In this document: positions 7,299 to 15,188 of the stretch, piece after piece
Layout: every line of letters begins with the position of its first letter
How positions within the stretch are numbered: the stretch's first letter is position 1
NCBI GenBank assembly: GCA_902570675.1
Contig: CACFYZ010000011.1
Location: 1 to 40,865 of the forward strand
Source of the DNA: an uncultured Pelagibacteraceae bacterium
GTDB taxonomy: Bacteria > Pseudomonadota > Alphaproteobacteria > Pelagibacterales > AG-422-B15
DNA length: 40,865 bases
Direction: 5' to 3'
Notes under the pieces: generated by a model
The model's input: the letters and a program-made list of their open reading frames with translations, nothing else
Told to the model about the DNA's origin: nothing
Database searches by the model: none
Made by a program: the position numbers and the translations under genes

Positions 7299-8471
7299 TC
7301 ATGCATAAACTTCTTGTTCAAAAGCCACTACCATATCATACCATTCCTTGTCATTATAAGGATAGAAATTAGAAAAGATCAATGCAGCTTTTTGTTTTTC
7401 TAAATGAAAACTAAACCAAGTACACGCTGCACCCCCATGGCCAATTGATCCCACGGGTCTTGATATATTCGGATCAAAGCTAATTGTTAGTCCTAATCCA
7501 TACTTATTCATGGGATTCTTGATTCTTCCATTCTCACCCATAAAAAAATTGTATTGATTATCCCGTTCAAACATTTGATCAAACTCTCCTGGTTTTATCA
7601 TTTCTTCAAACATTGATGAGTCAAGTATCTGTTTATTTTTATACGATCCTCTGTTCATAAGACATTTTACAAAGTTTGCATAATCATTAGGCGAGCTATA
7701 AATTTCAGTGCCTCCATAATATGATTTTCGTCCAAAACTAAAATATGGCTGTCCTTTGAATGGTACTTTACTTATATTTTGAGAATTCTTACCTCTTCTT
7801 ATTCCTAAACTTACAATTTCGTTAATCTTATCTTGCGGGATCTTAAAAAAAGTATTTTTCATTTCCAAGGGGGCAAAAATATTTTTTTCACAGTATTCTT
7901 GTAACGGCAAACCAGTGACTTTTTCTATCATTAATCCAGCAAAGCCAAGTCCTGTGCCATACTTAAAGTTTGATCCAGCTTCAAATAATCTAGGTCCTTT
8001 TGAAAATACATCAGTATAAGGCATCATGCCTCTCATAAAGAGTGATAATTTTTTTAATGCTGAGAGATTTTTGATTTTTTTTGAAGTATTTAATAAGTAA
8101 GAGTTATATGCCAGACCAGAGGTGTGAGACAAAAGGTGTCTTAGAGTAATCTGTTTTTTTTGTTTTTTAAGCTCATTATTTTCATTTAGAATTGGTATGT
8201 CTTTTAATACAGGTAAAATTTCTTCTGCAGGTGTATCTAAGTGTAAAAGCTCTTTTTCTACTAGCTGCATAGCTGCAAAAGCTGTTAAAGGTTTACTCAT
8301 CGACATCAATCTAAATATATGATCACCATTAAGATCTTCTTCATTGTCCCAATGAGATTTTCCAAATGAAATTGTATTGCTGGTAAAGTTATCACCATTT
8401 TTTTCTAGTGACATACAATAACAAGATTTTAAAGAATTTTTATTAAAGAGATTTTTAACTTCATCAAACAT
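7299..8471 (-). CDS. Beta-lactamase-related serine hydrolase (class C / family VIII esterase type)
   Basis: A 390-residue protein of the beta-lactamase/transpeptidase-like superfamily (PF00144). The SxxK motif is SMSK at residues 57-60 and gives the nucleophile S57 and general base K60. The region HTSGLAYNS supplies the conserved tyrosine (Y122), and GHGGAACTWF near residue 345 replaces the KTG box. No signal peptide is seen, so a cytoplasmic esterase or amidase is likelier than a periplasmic beta-lactamase. I use the ATG at 8471; a TTG two codons upstream is in frame but less likely. It follows the propeller-protein gene by 55 bases and precedes the ABM gene. The true substrate is unknown. 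Confidence 0.85.
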   Translation of the reverse strand: MFDEVKNLFNKNSLKSCYCMSLEKNGDNFTSNTISFGKSHWDNEEDLNGDHIFRLMSMSKPLTAFAAMQLVEKELLHLDTPAEEILPVLKDIPILNENNELKKQKKQITLRHLLSHTSGLAYNSYLLNTSKKIKNLSALKKLSLFMRGMMPYTDVFSKGPRLFEAGSNFKYGTGLGFAGLMIEKVTGLPLQEYCEKNIFAPLEMKNTFFKIPQDKINEIVSLGIRRGKNSQNISKVPFKGQPYFSFGRKSYYGGTEIYSSPNDYANFVKCLMNRGSYKNKQILDSSMFEEMIKPGEFDQMFERDNQYNFFMGENGRIKNPMNKYGLGLTISFDPNISRPVGSIGHGGAACTWFSFHLEKQKAALIFSNFYPYNDKEWYDMVVAFEQEVYA

Positions 8472-8526
8472 AGTCAAATCTTATAAGAACGTATAATTTT
8501 AGAAAGGTAAGAAATTAATACTAATT

Positions 8527-9849
8527 TTATTTCCATGATACCCGCGCAAAAGTTCTTGTTGAGCAATAAAAAATATCATTATTAAGACCTGGGGTTAAGA
8601 ACATCCCATTGGCAAGTGGCGAATGGAGAGCGATTTTGGAAATTATTGTTCCATCTGTTAAATCAATGACTACTAAATGATCGTCATGATTTTCAAAACT
8701 ATTTATTACTAATTCTTTGCTTTCAGGAAATACCACGGGTTGCATTGTTGCTCTGATTTCTGGGATCAACCAAGCTGTCTCTAATTTATTGTTTGCTGTA
8801 TTTATTCCAGCTATTCCTCCATTTATACTGTCCCAACATACACATATATTTAATTCCGGGATATTAACTGGGGGAGCGATTATACCACCACCAGAGTCAG
8901 CAAATGGTTCAATGTACTTGCTGGTGTTAGTTAAAAGATCAAACTTATAAAGTCTCTGCTTGCAAGACCAAGGGGCAGGTCTTCTCCAGCTTAATTCCTT
9001 TGGCGCTGTTTCAAATCTCCCGTTTGGATGAGTTGAATAAATAGCTCGTAATGAGTCGATATCTCCATTGTTCATGAGCCACAGTGATCCGTCAGAAATA
9101 CATCCATCCCAGGAAAGTCCTTGATCATCTTGTTTTGATCGATAAGTAGGTGACCAAGTAAAGTCGACTGTCAACTGATTACTGTCAACTTGTATCTTCC
9201 ATATTTTTTCAATTCCTGGAATATATATAAACTCGCCCTCCTTATTTTTATCTGAGGCAATTCGGCCCATAGATCCCTCAGGTAGCCTTAAAGGTTCGTG
9301 AAGAATCTCTAAATTTTGATTTAACCTAGTAATAGTTGATAGGCCTTGGTTTTCTAAACGTAAATCTTTTGTGACTATAGATCCATCAGACAAAATTAAT
9401 AAACCATTGTGGGCCTGATCAATTGGAAGCTTTACTTCTTTTAACACTTCACAGTCTTTTGAGATACTGTGCATATAATTGCCATTAACTTTTATTATAT
9501 TACCATTTTCATGAGCAGCTATTGCTCCGCACCAGACATGCTGACCACAGGGTAGCTTTGGCGTTTCCTTAACAACGTCTAAGGTTTCTGGATTGATTTT
9601 TTGAAGCCATCCATACGGTTCTGGACCAGTAAAATTTGGCATTGTGCCTCCTAAGAATATTTCGTCACTATCACGAAAGATCGTCATTACATTCCATCGT
9701 TCATTACGAACACTTTTAACTTCTGGCTTTTTATCCTTTGCATTAAGTGATCCTATGCAGGCTTTTTGACGTCTATTGCCACCGCACTCAACAGGCCAAT
9801 GAGATTTATAATAACCCTCTAATTTCGTATAACGGTCTAATGTGACCAT
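8527..9849 (-). CDS. Uncharacterised beta-propeller-like protein
   Basis: I do not recognise a named family. The 440-residue product has no signal peptide and shows repeated short beta-strand patterns ending in DG or NG turns, such as LLILSDGSIVTKDLRL, LVVIDLTDGTIISKI and FIYIPGIEKIWKIQV. This is the look of a beta-propeller in the quinoprotein-like or SMP-30/gluconolactonase-like class. Cysteines near the N-terminus (CGGNRRQKACIG) and in CGQHVWCG could bind metal or form cross-links. The start overlaps the GST stop by one base (TAATG), which ties its function to that GST. A lactonase or sensor role for a small molecule is possible but unproven. Confidence 0.6.
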   Translation of the reverse strand: MVTLDRYTKLEGYYKSHWPVECGGNRRQKACIGSLNAKDKKPEVKSVRNERWNVMTIFRDSDEIFLGGTMPNFTGPEPYGWLQKINPETLDVVKETPKLPCGQHVWCGAIAAHENGNIIKVNGNYMHSISKDCEVLKEVKLPIDQAHNGLLILSDGSIVTKDLRLENQGLSTITRLNQNLEILHEPLRLPEGSMGRIASDKNKEGEFIYIPGIEKIWKIQVDSNQLTVDFTWSPTYRSKQDDQGLSWDGCISDGSLWLMNNGDIDSLRAIYSTHPNGRFETAPKELSWRRPAPWSCKQRLYKFDLLTNTSKYIEPFADSGGGIIAPPVNIPELNICVCWDSINGGIAGINTANNKLETAWLIPEIRATMQPVVFPESKELVINSFENHDDHLVVIDLTDGTIISKIALHSPLANGMFLTPGLNNDIFYCSTRTFARVSWK

Positions 9850-10703
9850 TATGCTGACAATAAAGATTTAATTGATTTTCCATTAAAATTGGTCGTCATT
9901 CTTGCATAAAATCTAATTAATTTTAGTACAATAGGATCATTAACTTCTTTATAGAACTCTTTTTGAGAATAAAGGCCGTGAAACCATTTAGAGATTCTTG
10001 GATACATTGCTTTGAATGGAAAACCAGAAACATACAATCGATACGTGTAAATAAACCAAGCTAGATCAACTAAAGATAAGTTATCGCCCGTTAAATTTTT
10101 TTGACTAACTAATGCACTCTCATATTTATCAAAACAAATACAAAATTTATTCAATGAATTGCGTACTGCATTATTTGTAATTCCTTCTGCTCGGTAGGAT
10201 TTATAAAATTTTACTTCTTTTTGCTTATGCTCATCAAATTCTTGATTTGATGACTTATAATTTTCAAATTGTTTCAGACTTTTAGGATCTTTCTGACCTA
10301 ATCCACCAAACATATATCTATATGCAATATTTCTTATATCTTCGTGCAAATCATCCTCTTCTTTTAACAAACTTTGAATTTGTATAATGTCAGCTTTTTC
10401 AGTAAGTGGATTCTCAGGAAACTTATTTTCTAAATACATTAAAATATCATTGCTTTCAATTTCAACATGACCGTTATCAACTAATACTGGTACTAGCCCT
10501 TTGGGATTAATACCCAAAAACCATTCTGAATAATTTTTACCTGTTGCAAGGTTGATACTATGTGAAGTCCACTTAATATTTTTTAAATTTAAATAAATTC
10601 TCAGTTTCTGCGAACACGATGAAGTTCTAAAATTAAATAAGTGTAATCCTTTCCAATCTAAAATTTCTTTTGTTTTAATTTGATCGCTAAGGATTTGAAC
10701 CAT
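9849..10703 (-). CDS. Glutathione S-transferase family protein
   Basis: A 284-residue GST. After about 18 leading residues, the thioredoxin-like N domain runs LHLFNFRTSSCSQKLRIYL, then NPKGLVPVLVDNG with the cis-proline, and ESNDILMYLENKFP with the glutathione gamma-glutamyl contact. The all-helical C domain follows and includes LTGDNLSLVDLAWFIY, the conserved N-capping box region. The Ser/Cys-rich SSCS at the start of helix 1 suggests a Ser- or Cys-type active site rather than Tyr. It is coupled on both sides by TAATG overlaps: to a small membrane protein upstream and the propeller protein downstream. Longer than most bacterial GSTs because of an insert near residues 125-165. Confidence 0.87.
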   Translation of the reverse strand: MVQILSDQIKTKEILDWKGLHLFNFRTSSCSQKLRIYLNLKNIKWTSHSINLATGKNYSEWFLGINPKGLVPVLVDNGHVEIESNDILMYLENKFPENPLTEKADIIQIQSLLKEEDDLHEDIRNIAYRYMFGGLGQKDPKSLKQFENYKSSNQEFDEHKQKEVKFYKSYRAEGITNNAVRNSLNKFCICFDKYESALVSQKNLTGDNLSLVDLAWFIYTYRLYVSGFPFKAMYPRISKWFHGLYSQKEFYKEVNDPIVLKLIRFYARMTTNFNGKSIKSLLSA

Positions 10704-10870
10704 TATTTTTTCTCTTTATTGTTTTGTTTAGTAACCAAGTACGCAAGAATAAGGATTATAACTGTACCTGTCATCATTGATATATCTACTGAAAGGCCAA
10801 AACTAAGAAGGATAAAGCCAGTGAGGGCCCCTACAAAAAATACGCCAATAATTTGTAATACATTTTTCAT
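10703..10870 (-). CDS. Small two-helix membrane protein (55 aa)
   Basis: A short gene easily missed by length filters. ATG at 10870 opens 55 codons ending in TAA at 10703-10705. The product has two hydrophobic segments, around residues 5-25 (IIGVFFVGALTGFILLSFGL) and 32-47 (MMTGTVIILILAYLV), then a basic tail (TKQNNKEKK), the profile of an inner-membrane hairpin with its C-terminus probably in the cytoplasm. Its stop overlaps the ATG of the GST gene by one base (TAATG), the same coupling used elsewhere in this window. This argues strongly that it is translated. The upstream SRAP gene ends 35 bases away on the same strand. I do not know the family. Confidence 0.75.
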   Translation of the reverse strand: MKNVLQIIGVFFVGALTGFILLSFGLSVDISMMTGTVIILILAYLVTKQNNKEKK

Positions 10871-10905
10871 AGGATGATCTTAGTCATTTATGAAGGCTAT
10901 ATAAA

Positions 10906-11466
10906 TCATATTTTATATAATAATTCCTCGTCATTGTTCTTTGGAGAGTTAACTCTCTTAGAAACTTGGTAAAACGATATTTGGTCATCTAATATTCGAC
11001 TTATTTCATGCTTTCCTGAGATCCACTCATTTATTTGATTTTCATCTAGCAATAATGGTTGTCGATGATGAATATGTGAGATGTTGTTCGCCGACTCACA
11101 CGTAACAACTGCGCATCCACTTGATAAATTATAAATTCCGGCAAAATATAGAAGATTTTCTGGCAAAAAATGAAAGTAAGGTGTCTTTATATTTTCTTGT
11201 CTTTGCCATTCATACCATCCATTTGAAATAATTACACATCTCAAAGACCCACGAAAAGATGGTTTTTCTAATAGAGTTTCGTGACGACAATTAATTAGGT
11301 TCATATCGTCTTTCCACTTTGGGGAATATGACCAGCGCATAAAAGCTGGTTCAGGCTTAAGCACTAGAACATCAGTTGACGGGGAGACATTATAAGAAGG
11401 TGATATCTTAATTTGGTGTTTCTTTTGAACTAGCTCATTTTTTGAAAGTACAAATCTTCCACACAT
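10906..11466 (-). CDS. SRAP-family protein (YedK/HMCES), abasic-site DNA-protein crosslinker
   Basis: SRAP proteins use a Cys at position 2 to form a thiazolidine cross-link with abasic sites in single-stranded DNA and shield them. The start MCGRF places C2 correctly. The other catalytic parts are visible: N59-x-R61-x-E63 (INCRHE), WYEW with E86, and IHHRQP with H133. At 186 residues it is shorter than E. coli YedK (222), with loops trimmed between the first strands and at the C-terminus. It begins two bases after the TPR gene stop. It fits the DNA-repair flavour of the wider window but sits in a different operon from uvrB, uvrC and the photolyase-like gene. Confidence 0.92.
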   Translation of the reverse strand: MCGRFVLSKNELVQKKHQIKISPSYNVSPSTDVLVLKPEPAFMRWSYSPKWKDDMNLINCRHETLLEKPSFRGSLRCVIISNGWYEWQRQENIKTPYFHFLPENLLYFAGIYNLSSGCAVVTCESANNISHIHHRQPLLLDENQINEWISGKHEISRILDDQISFYQVSKRVNSPKNNDEELLYKI

Positions 11467-11468
11467 GA

Positions 11469-12002
11469 TTAAACAAATAGCTCATTAATCTTCTCCAACC
11501 GATCTTTAGATTTCTTACTTGATGGGATAATTTTCAAAATTTTTTCATAAGTTGCTGCTGCCTTAATCAAATCTTTTTTAAGTAGATATATTTCTGCTAA
11601 TCCATCAAGTGCACCAAAATGGCGAGGCTCAAGAATTAGAGTTTTTTCTATATCACTAATGGATTTATCAAACTCTCCCATAAGAAAGTAAGTAGTTGCT
11701 CTCTTATTCCAAGCCTCAGCAAATTCAGGATTAATATTAATGACTTTAGTGAAGAGTTGTATCGCGCTTTGAAACTCGCCATTATCCATCTGCAGTTTAG
11801 CTTTATTATATAGTTGCTGTACGTTAGGAGTTTCAATAATTGACCAAATTTCCCAAATATCTGAAATAATGATGCTAGATTCTAGATTACTACTACTTAA
11901 ATAGAGTTTTTCAAATAATTCGTTTAAGCGAGAGTCTTTTTGATCTGCTAATATGGAGGATGAAAAAAAAAATAAGAATGAAACTATTAATAATTTTTTC
12001 AA
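11469..12002 (-). CDS. Secreted TPR-repeat protein
   Basis: A 177-residue exported protein. Residues 1-19 form a signal peptide ending SSSILA before DQ. From about residue 58 there are roughly three tetratricopeptide repeats: LYNKAKLQMDNGEFQSAIQL, then AEAWNKRATTYFLMGEFDKS and HFGALDGLAEIYLLKKDLIK, with the conserved small and aromatic positions. Such proteins act as scaffolds; the partner is unknown. The start is TTG at 12000-12002, overlapping the oxidoreductase stop as TTGA, and the signal peptide beginning right there supports it. SRAP follows two bases later. Confidence 0.85.
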   Translation of the reverse strand: MKKLLIVSFLFFFSSSILADQKDSRLNELFEKLYLSSSNLESSIIISDIWEIWSIIETPNVQQLYNKAKLQMDNGEFQSAIQLFTKVININPEFAEAWNKRATTYFLMGEFDKSISDIEKTLILEPRHFGALDGLAEIYLLKKDLIKAAATYEKILKIIPSSKKSKDRLEKINELFV

Positions 12003-13312
12003 CTTAAATCGTTCCAGTGATTTTTATATTTTTTACTATTGGCAGCATCGTCTCTAAAATGATCAAGAAATGCTCTGAACAATCCCAATTTTGGATCAAC
12101 TTCTTTGCCATCGGCCATTTTTAAGATCTGTCGATAACACCAATATACTTGTGCAGCTTTATTGTTTGATCTCATCATTGAAATTGGACTATTCAGTCCA
12201 AATATCCATGGTCCAAATTCAAGAATATTTTCATATAACGTTGCAGATTTTTTTGCTCCACTGATCAAATCATTGATAATTTCTGGTTCCGAACAAAGTG
12301 GTCTGCCTAATCCAATTATGTCGCAAGCACCACTTTGTAATGCATCGTTCATTCCCTCAGATGAACGAAAACCACCTGTTACAGCAAGAGGAATTGATAA
12401 AACACTTTTGATAGCCTCTGCATACTTTAAAAAATAAGCTTCTCTAACCTTTGTGCTTCTTTGCGGTTTGATTGTTTTTGCTTTTTTTAAGTTTAATGAG
12501 TCAATTTCAAGAGCAGTAAAATTTTCATAAGTGCCACCAGATATTTCAAGTAGATCAAGTGAAGAAGTATTGAGGATTTTTGCAACTTCAATACTTTCCT
12601 CGTGAGTAAAGCCACCTTTTTGAAAATCACTTGAATTAAGCTTTACTGATATTGGATAGTTATTACCAACTTTGTCACGAATGGCTTCGATGACTGTAAG
12701 TAGTAATCTGGATCTATTTTCAATACTGCCTCCCCATTGATCACTTCTTTGATTTACATTTGGTGATAGAAATTCTGATAAAAGATAGCCGTGCGCCGAA
12801 TGTAGTTGCACACCAGTAAAGCCTGTTTGCTTCGCTATCTCAGCTGCGTTCACAAATCGATCAACTATATCTAAAATTTCTGAGTGAGTGAGCTCTTTAG
12901 GTACGCCGAATTTTAGAATACCACCCAGAGTTGGCAAAGGCTGTACTGATGGAGCAGCAGATTCTTTATTAATACTAAAAGGTGTTTGTCTACCTGCATG
13001 ACTTAATTGCATCCATAAATGCGTATTATTTTGTGTTCCTGCATGTGACCAGTCAGCAAGTGCAGCTAGACTTTCATTTGATTGCTCACCTTCAATGACA
13101 ACATTGCCAGCTCTTTCTATATATCTATGGTCTATCTGCACATTTCCGGTAACAGATATTCCGACACCCCCATATGCCCATTTTTTGTAAAGGTTGTTGT
13201 GTTTTTTGTTAGCAACAGCATCACTATCAGCAAGACCCTCAGTCATAGCTGATTTAAGAAATCTATTTTTTACTTCAACTCCACATGGAAGTTCTAGTTT
13301 TTCATTTATCAT
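11999..13312 (-). CDS. NADH:flavin oxidoreductase (Old Yellow Enzyme family)
   Basis: An FMN-dependent TIM-barrel ene-reductase of the Old Yellow Enzyme family, about 437 residues. The conserved features are NRFLKSAMTEG near the N-terminus, LWMQLSHAGRQ, GVQLHSAHGYLLSEFLSP with the active-site His pair region, NQRSDQWGGSIENRSR (phosphate and FMN contacts), VKLNSSDF, and GLGRPLCSEP at the FMN-phosphate loop. It lacks the extra FAD/NAD domain of dienoyl-CoA reductases. The chosen ATG at 13312 (MINEKLELP) is where homology starts; a TTG 13 codons upstream is in frame but adds an Asn/Tyr-rich lead without family support. Substrate unknown. It heads the long minus-strand run and is divergent from the methyltransferase at 13431. 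Confidence 0.9.
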   Translation of the reverse strand: MINEKLELPCGVEVKNRFLKSAMTEGLADSDAVANKKHNNLYKKWAYGGVGISVTGNVQIDHRYIERAGNVVIEGEQSNESLAALADWSHAGTQNNTHLWMQLSHAGRQTPFSINKESAAPSVQPLPTLGGILKFGVPKELTHSEILDIVDRFVNAAEIAKQTGFTGVQLHSAHGYLLSEFLSPNVNQRSDQWGGSIENRSRLLLTVIEAIRDKVGNNYPISVKLNSSDFQKGGFTHEESIEVAKILNTSSLDLLEISGGTYENFTALEIDSLNLKKAKTIKPQRSTKVREAYFLKYAEAIKSVLSIPLAVTGGFRSSEGMNDALQSGACDIIGLGRPLCSEPEIINDLISGAKKSATLYENILEFGPWIFGLNSPISMMRSNNKAAQVYWCYRQILKMADGKEVDPKLGLFRAFLDHFRDDAANSKKYKNHWNDLS

Positions 13313-13398
13313 ATTGGGTACATTTAAATAGTTGTTATAATTAAAATACAATTATAATTAAAATGCTAAAAATTTAAATAAAGTAAATATATTATTTT

Positions 13399-13416
13399 AT
13401 AGATAAATTTATCTAT
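13399..13416. promoter_or_regulatory. 18-bp perfect palindrome ahead of the methyltransferase gene
   Basis: ATAGATAAATTTATCTAT is its own reverse complement over 18 bases. It lies in the divergent region between the Old Yellow Enzyme gene (minus) and the methyltransferase gene (plus), three bases before the AAGGAG ribosome binding site (13419-13424). A dyad of this size is what a dimeric repressor would bind. As RNA it could also form a hairpin beside the ribosome binding site. The composition is AT-rich, so chance is possible. No regulator gene is adjacent. Confidence 0.5.
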
Positions 13417-13430
13417 GTAAGGAGAATAAA

Positions 13431-14498
13431 ATGAGTAAACCCGAACTTAATCTTGAGGCCTTAAAAAAATTACAATTGAAGGTGATGCAAGATGTCTCTG
13501 CATCAGCAATCATACCGTTAATGAGAATTGGTGATCAATTAGGTATATTTAAATATTTGTCAAACTTAGGGGAAGTAAGTTCACATGAACTGGCAGATAA
13601 ATCCTCACTAGACGAGAGATATTTAAGAGAATGGTTATACGCTACTGCTGCTGCAGGTTTTACATCTTATAATTCTGAAGCAAACACATTTTCACTTACA
13701 CCAGAACAAGCAGCGGTTTTTGCTGATGATGAAGGGCCGGCATCAATGATGGGTGCTTATGATATGTTGACTGGTGCGATACATAATGAAGACAAAGTAA
13801 AAGAAGCCTTTAAAACGGGTGATGGTGTTGACTATAAAGATTCATGCCCAATTTGTTTCCAAGGAACAGCTCGCTTTTTTAAACCATCATATGAAAAAAA
13901 TTTAGTAAGAAGTTGGTTACCTAAAATTGATAATCTTGAGGAGAAAATGAATGCAGGGGCAAGCTTTGCTGATATTGGTTGTGGCTATGGATTATCCACC
14001 ATGATTATCGCACAAACATTTCCAAATGCTCATGTTTGTGGTTATGATATTCATGAACCTTCAATAAATGAAGCAAGAAAATTAGCAAAAAAAGCAGGGT
14101 TGGGGGATAGAATTGAGTACAATACTGCTGACGCTAAAAGCTACAAAGGTCAACATGACTATATTGCATTTTTTGACTGCTTACATGATATGGGAGATCC
14201 TGTTGGTGCGGCTAAGTATGCATATAATCAACTAAAGGATGGTGGTTCTGTAATTTTAATCGAACCAACAGCAAATGATAACCCTGAGGACAATTTTAAC
14301 TTATTTGGTCAAATGTATTATTGTTTTTCAACAATTGGTTGTGTTCCGACATCAAAATCTCAAGAAGTAGGATTGGCACTTGGAGCACAAGCGGGACCAA
14401 AAAAATTGATTGATGTACTAAATGAAGCAGGTTTTAAGAATTGTAAAGTAGTTAAGAAAAATGCAAGTAATATGGTTATAGAGGCAAGAAAAAATTAG
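13431..14498 (+). CDS. SAM-dependent methyltransferase with N-terminal winged-helix domain
   Basis: A 355-residue class I methyltransferase of the Rv2258c-like type. Residues 25-95 form the dimerising winged-helix domain (MRIGDQLGIFKYLSNLGEVSS, then LDERYLREWLYATAAAGF). The Rossmann core has motif I FADIGCGYGLS (179-189), GYDIHEPS as the beta-2 acidic end, and FFDCLHDMGDP and GGSVILIEP further on. Relatives methylate oxygen or nitrogen on small molecules; the substrate is unknown. The start has a strong AAGGAG Shine-Dalgarno (13419-13424) with six bases of spacing. The 18-bp palindrome immediately upstream suggests regulation. It converges with the GST gene, seven bases apart. Confidence 0.88.
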   Translation: MSKPELNLEALKKLQLKVMQDVSASAIIPLMRIGDQLGIFKYLSNLGEVSSHELADKSSLDERYLREWLYATAAAGFTSYNSEANTFSLTPEQAAVFADDEGPASMMGAYDMLTGAIHNEDKVKEAFKTGDGVDYKDSCPICFQGTARFFKPSYEKNLVRSWLPKIDNLEEKMNAGASFADIGCGYGLSTMIIAQTFPNAHVCGYDIHEPSINEARKLAKKAGLGDRIEYNTADAKSYKGQHDYIAFFDCLHDMGDPVGAAKYAYNQLKDGGSVILIEPTANDNPEDNFNLFGQMYYCFSTIGCVPTSKSQEVGLALGAQAGPKKLIDVLNEAGFKNCKVVKKNASNMVIEARKN

Positions 14499-14505
14499 AC
14501 TTGGA

Positions 14506-15186
14506 TTATGTTTTTGTAGTACCAGTTGAATGAGCTTTCCCATCAATCACAAGCTTAGGTTCTATGCTAACATCAATAAGCTCAGGTCTTTGAGATAAAT
14601 AATTTTTCACTGTATCAATAGAATTTATATCTTCTAAAAACTCCTCTAACCTTGGAAATTTTTTTATCACAGAGTCGTCTAATTTTTTTGAAAGATCAAG
14701 ATGATGGAAAGCTGCGAAATCACAAGCTCTAGGTGTATCATCAATAAAAAATTTCATTTCATTTGATTTTAATATCTTTTCTAAATCCTCAAACCTTGAC
14801 ATTAGAATTGGTTTCATATCATCTCTTCTCTTTTTAAAGTCATCTCCTACAGCAAAATTGACTACTGGATTAAGTGGTAAAAATAATTCTTGTGCACTTT
14901 GTAAAATAGAGCTGGCTTTGGCTTCCTCTAAAGGATCTTTTAATTTTAAGCCCGCAACATTTTCAATATAATTAAGAATAGCAATACTCTGACAGATCTC
15001 ATATTTATCATCAACAACTATCATTGGTAGTTGCTTAAATGGAACTAGTGATTTCACCTCTGACCATTCCTTGCCATAATAATCCCAAGACATAATGTAA
15101 TTATAATTAATTCCTGTATAATGCATCAGTAATTGTGGAGCTTCAGCTAAAGCTCTCATTTTAAAATATATGAGATCTATTTTCAT
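14506..15186 (-). CDS. Glutathione S-transferase family protein (sigma-like)
   Basis: A 226-residue GST. The N-terminus IDLIYFKMRALAEAPQLLM has the Tyr at residue 7 used by Tyr-type GSTs, with the helix that follows. PFKQLPMIVVDD contains the cis-proline, and ICQSIAILNYIENVAG carries the QS pair that binds the gamma-glutamyl group of glutathione. The C domain is helical (FFIDDTPRACDFAAFHHLDL). It resembles sigma or prostaglandin-synthase-like GSTs in layout, unlike the GST at 9849. It starts two bases after the TauD-type dioxygenase gene stop, so the two form an operon. Substrate unknown. Confidence 0.85.
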   Translation of the reverse strand: MKIDLIYFKMRALAEAPQLLMHYTGINYNYIMSWDYYGKEWSEVKSLVPFKQLPMIVVDDKYEICQSIAILNYIENVAGLKLKDPLEEAKASSILQSAQELFLPLNPVVNFAVGDDFKKRRDDMKPILMSRFEDLEKILKSNEMKFFIDDTPRACDFAAFHHLDLSKKLDDSVIKKFPRLEEFLEDINSIDTVKNYLSQRPELIDVSIEPKLVIDGKAHSTGTTKT

Positions 15187-15188
15187 TT

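Noticed and set aside
7299-8471. True antibiotic-resistance beta-lactamase
   Set aside because: There is no signal peptide, the KTG box is replaced by HGG, and the neighbours are metabolic; a family VIII-type esterase or other hydrolase fits better.
10680-10877. 65-codon open frame on the plus strand
   Set aside because: It is antisense to the 55-codon membrane protein gene, which is in the operon direction, has a plausible product and a TAATG junction with the GST gene.
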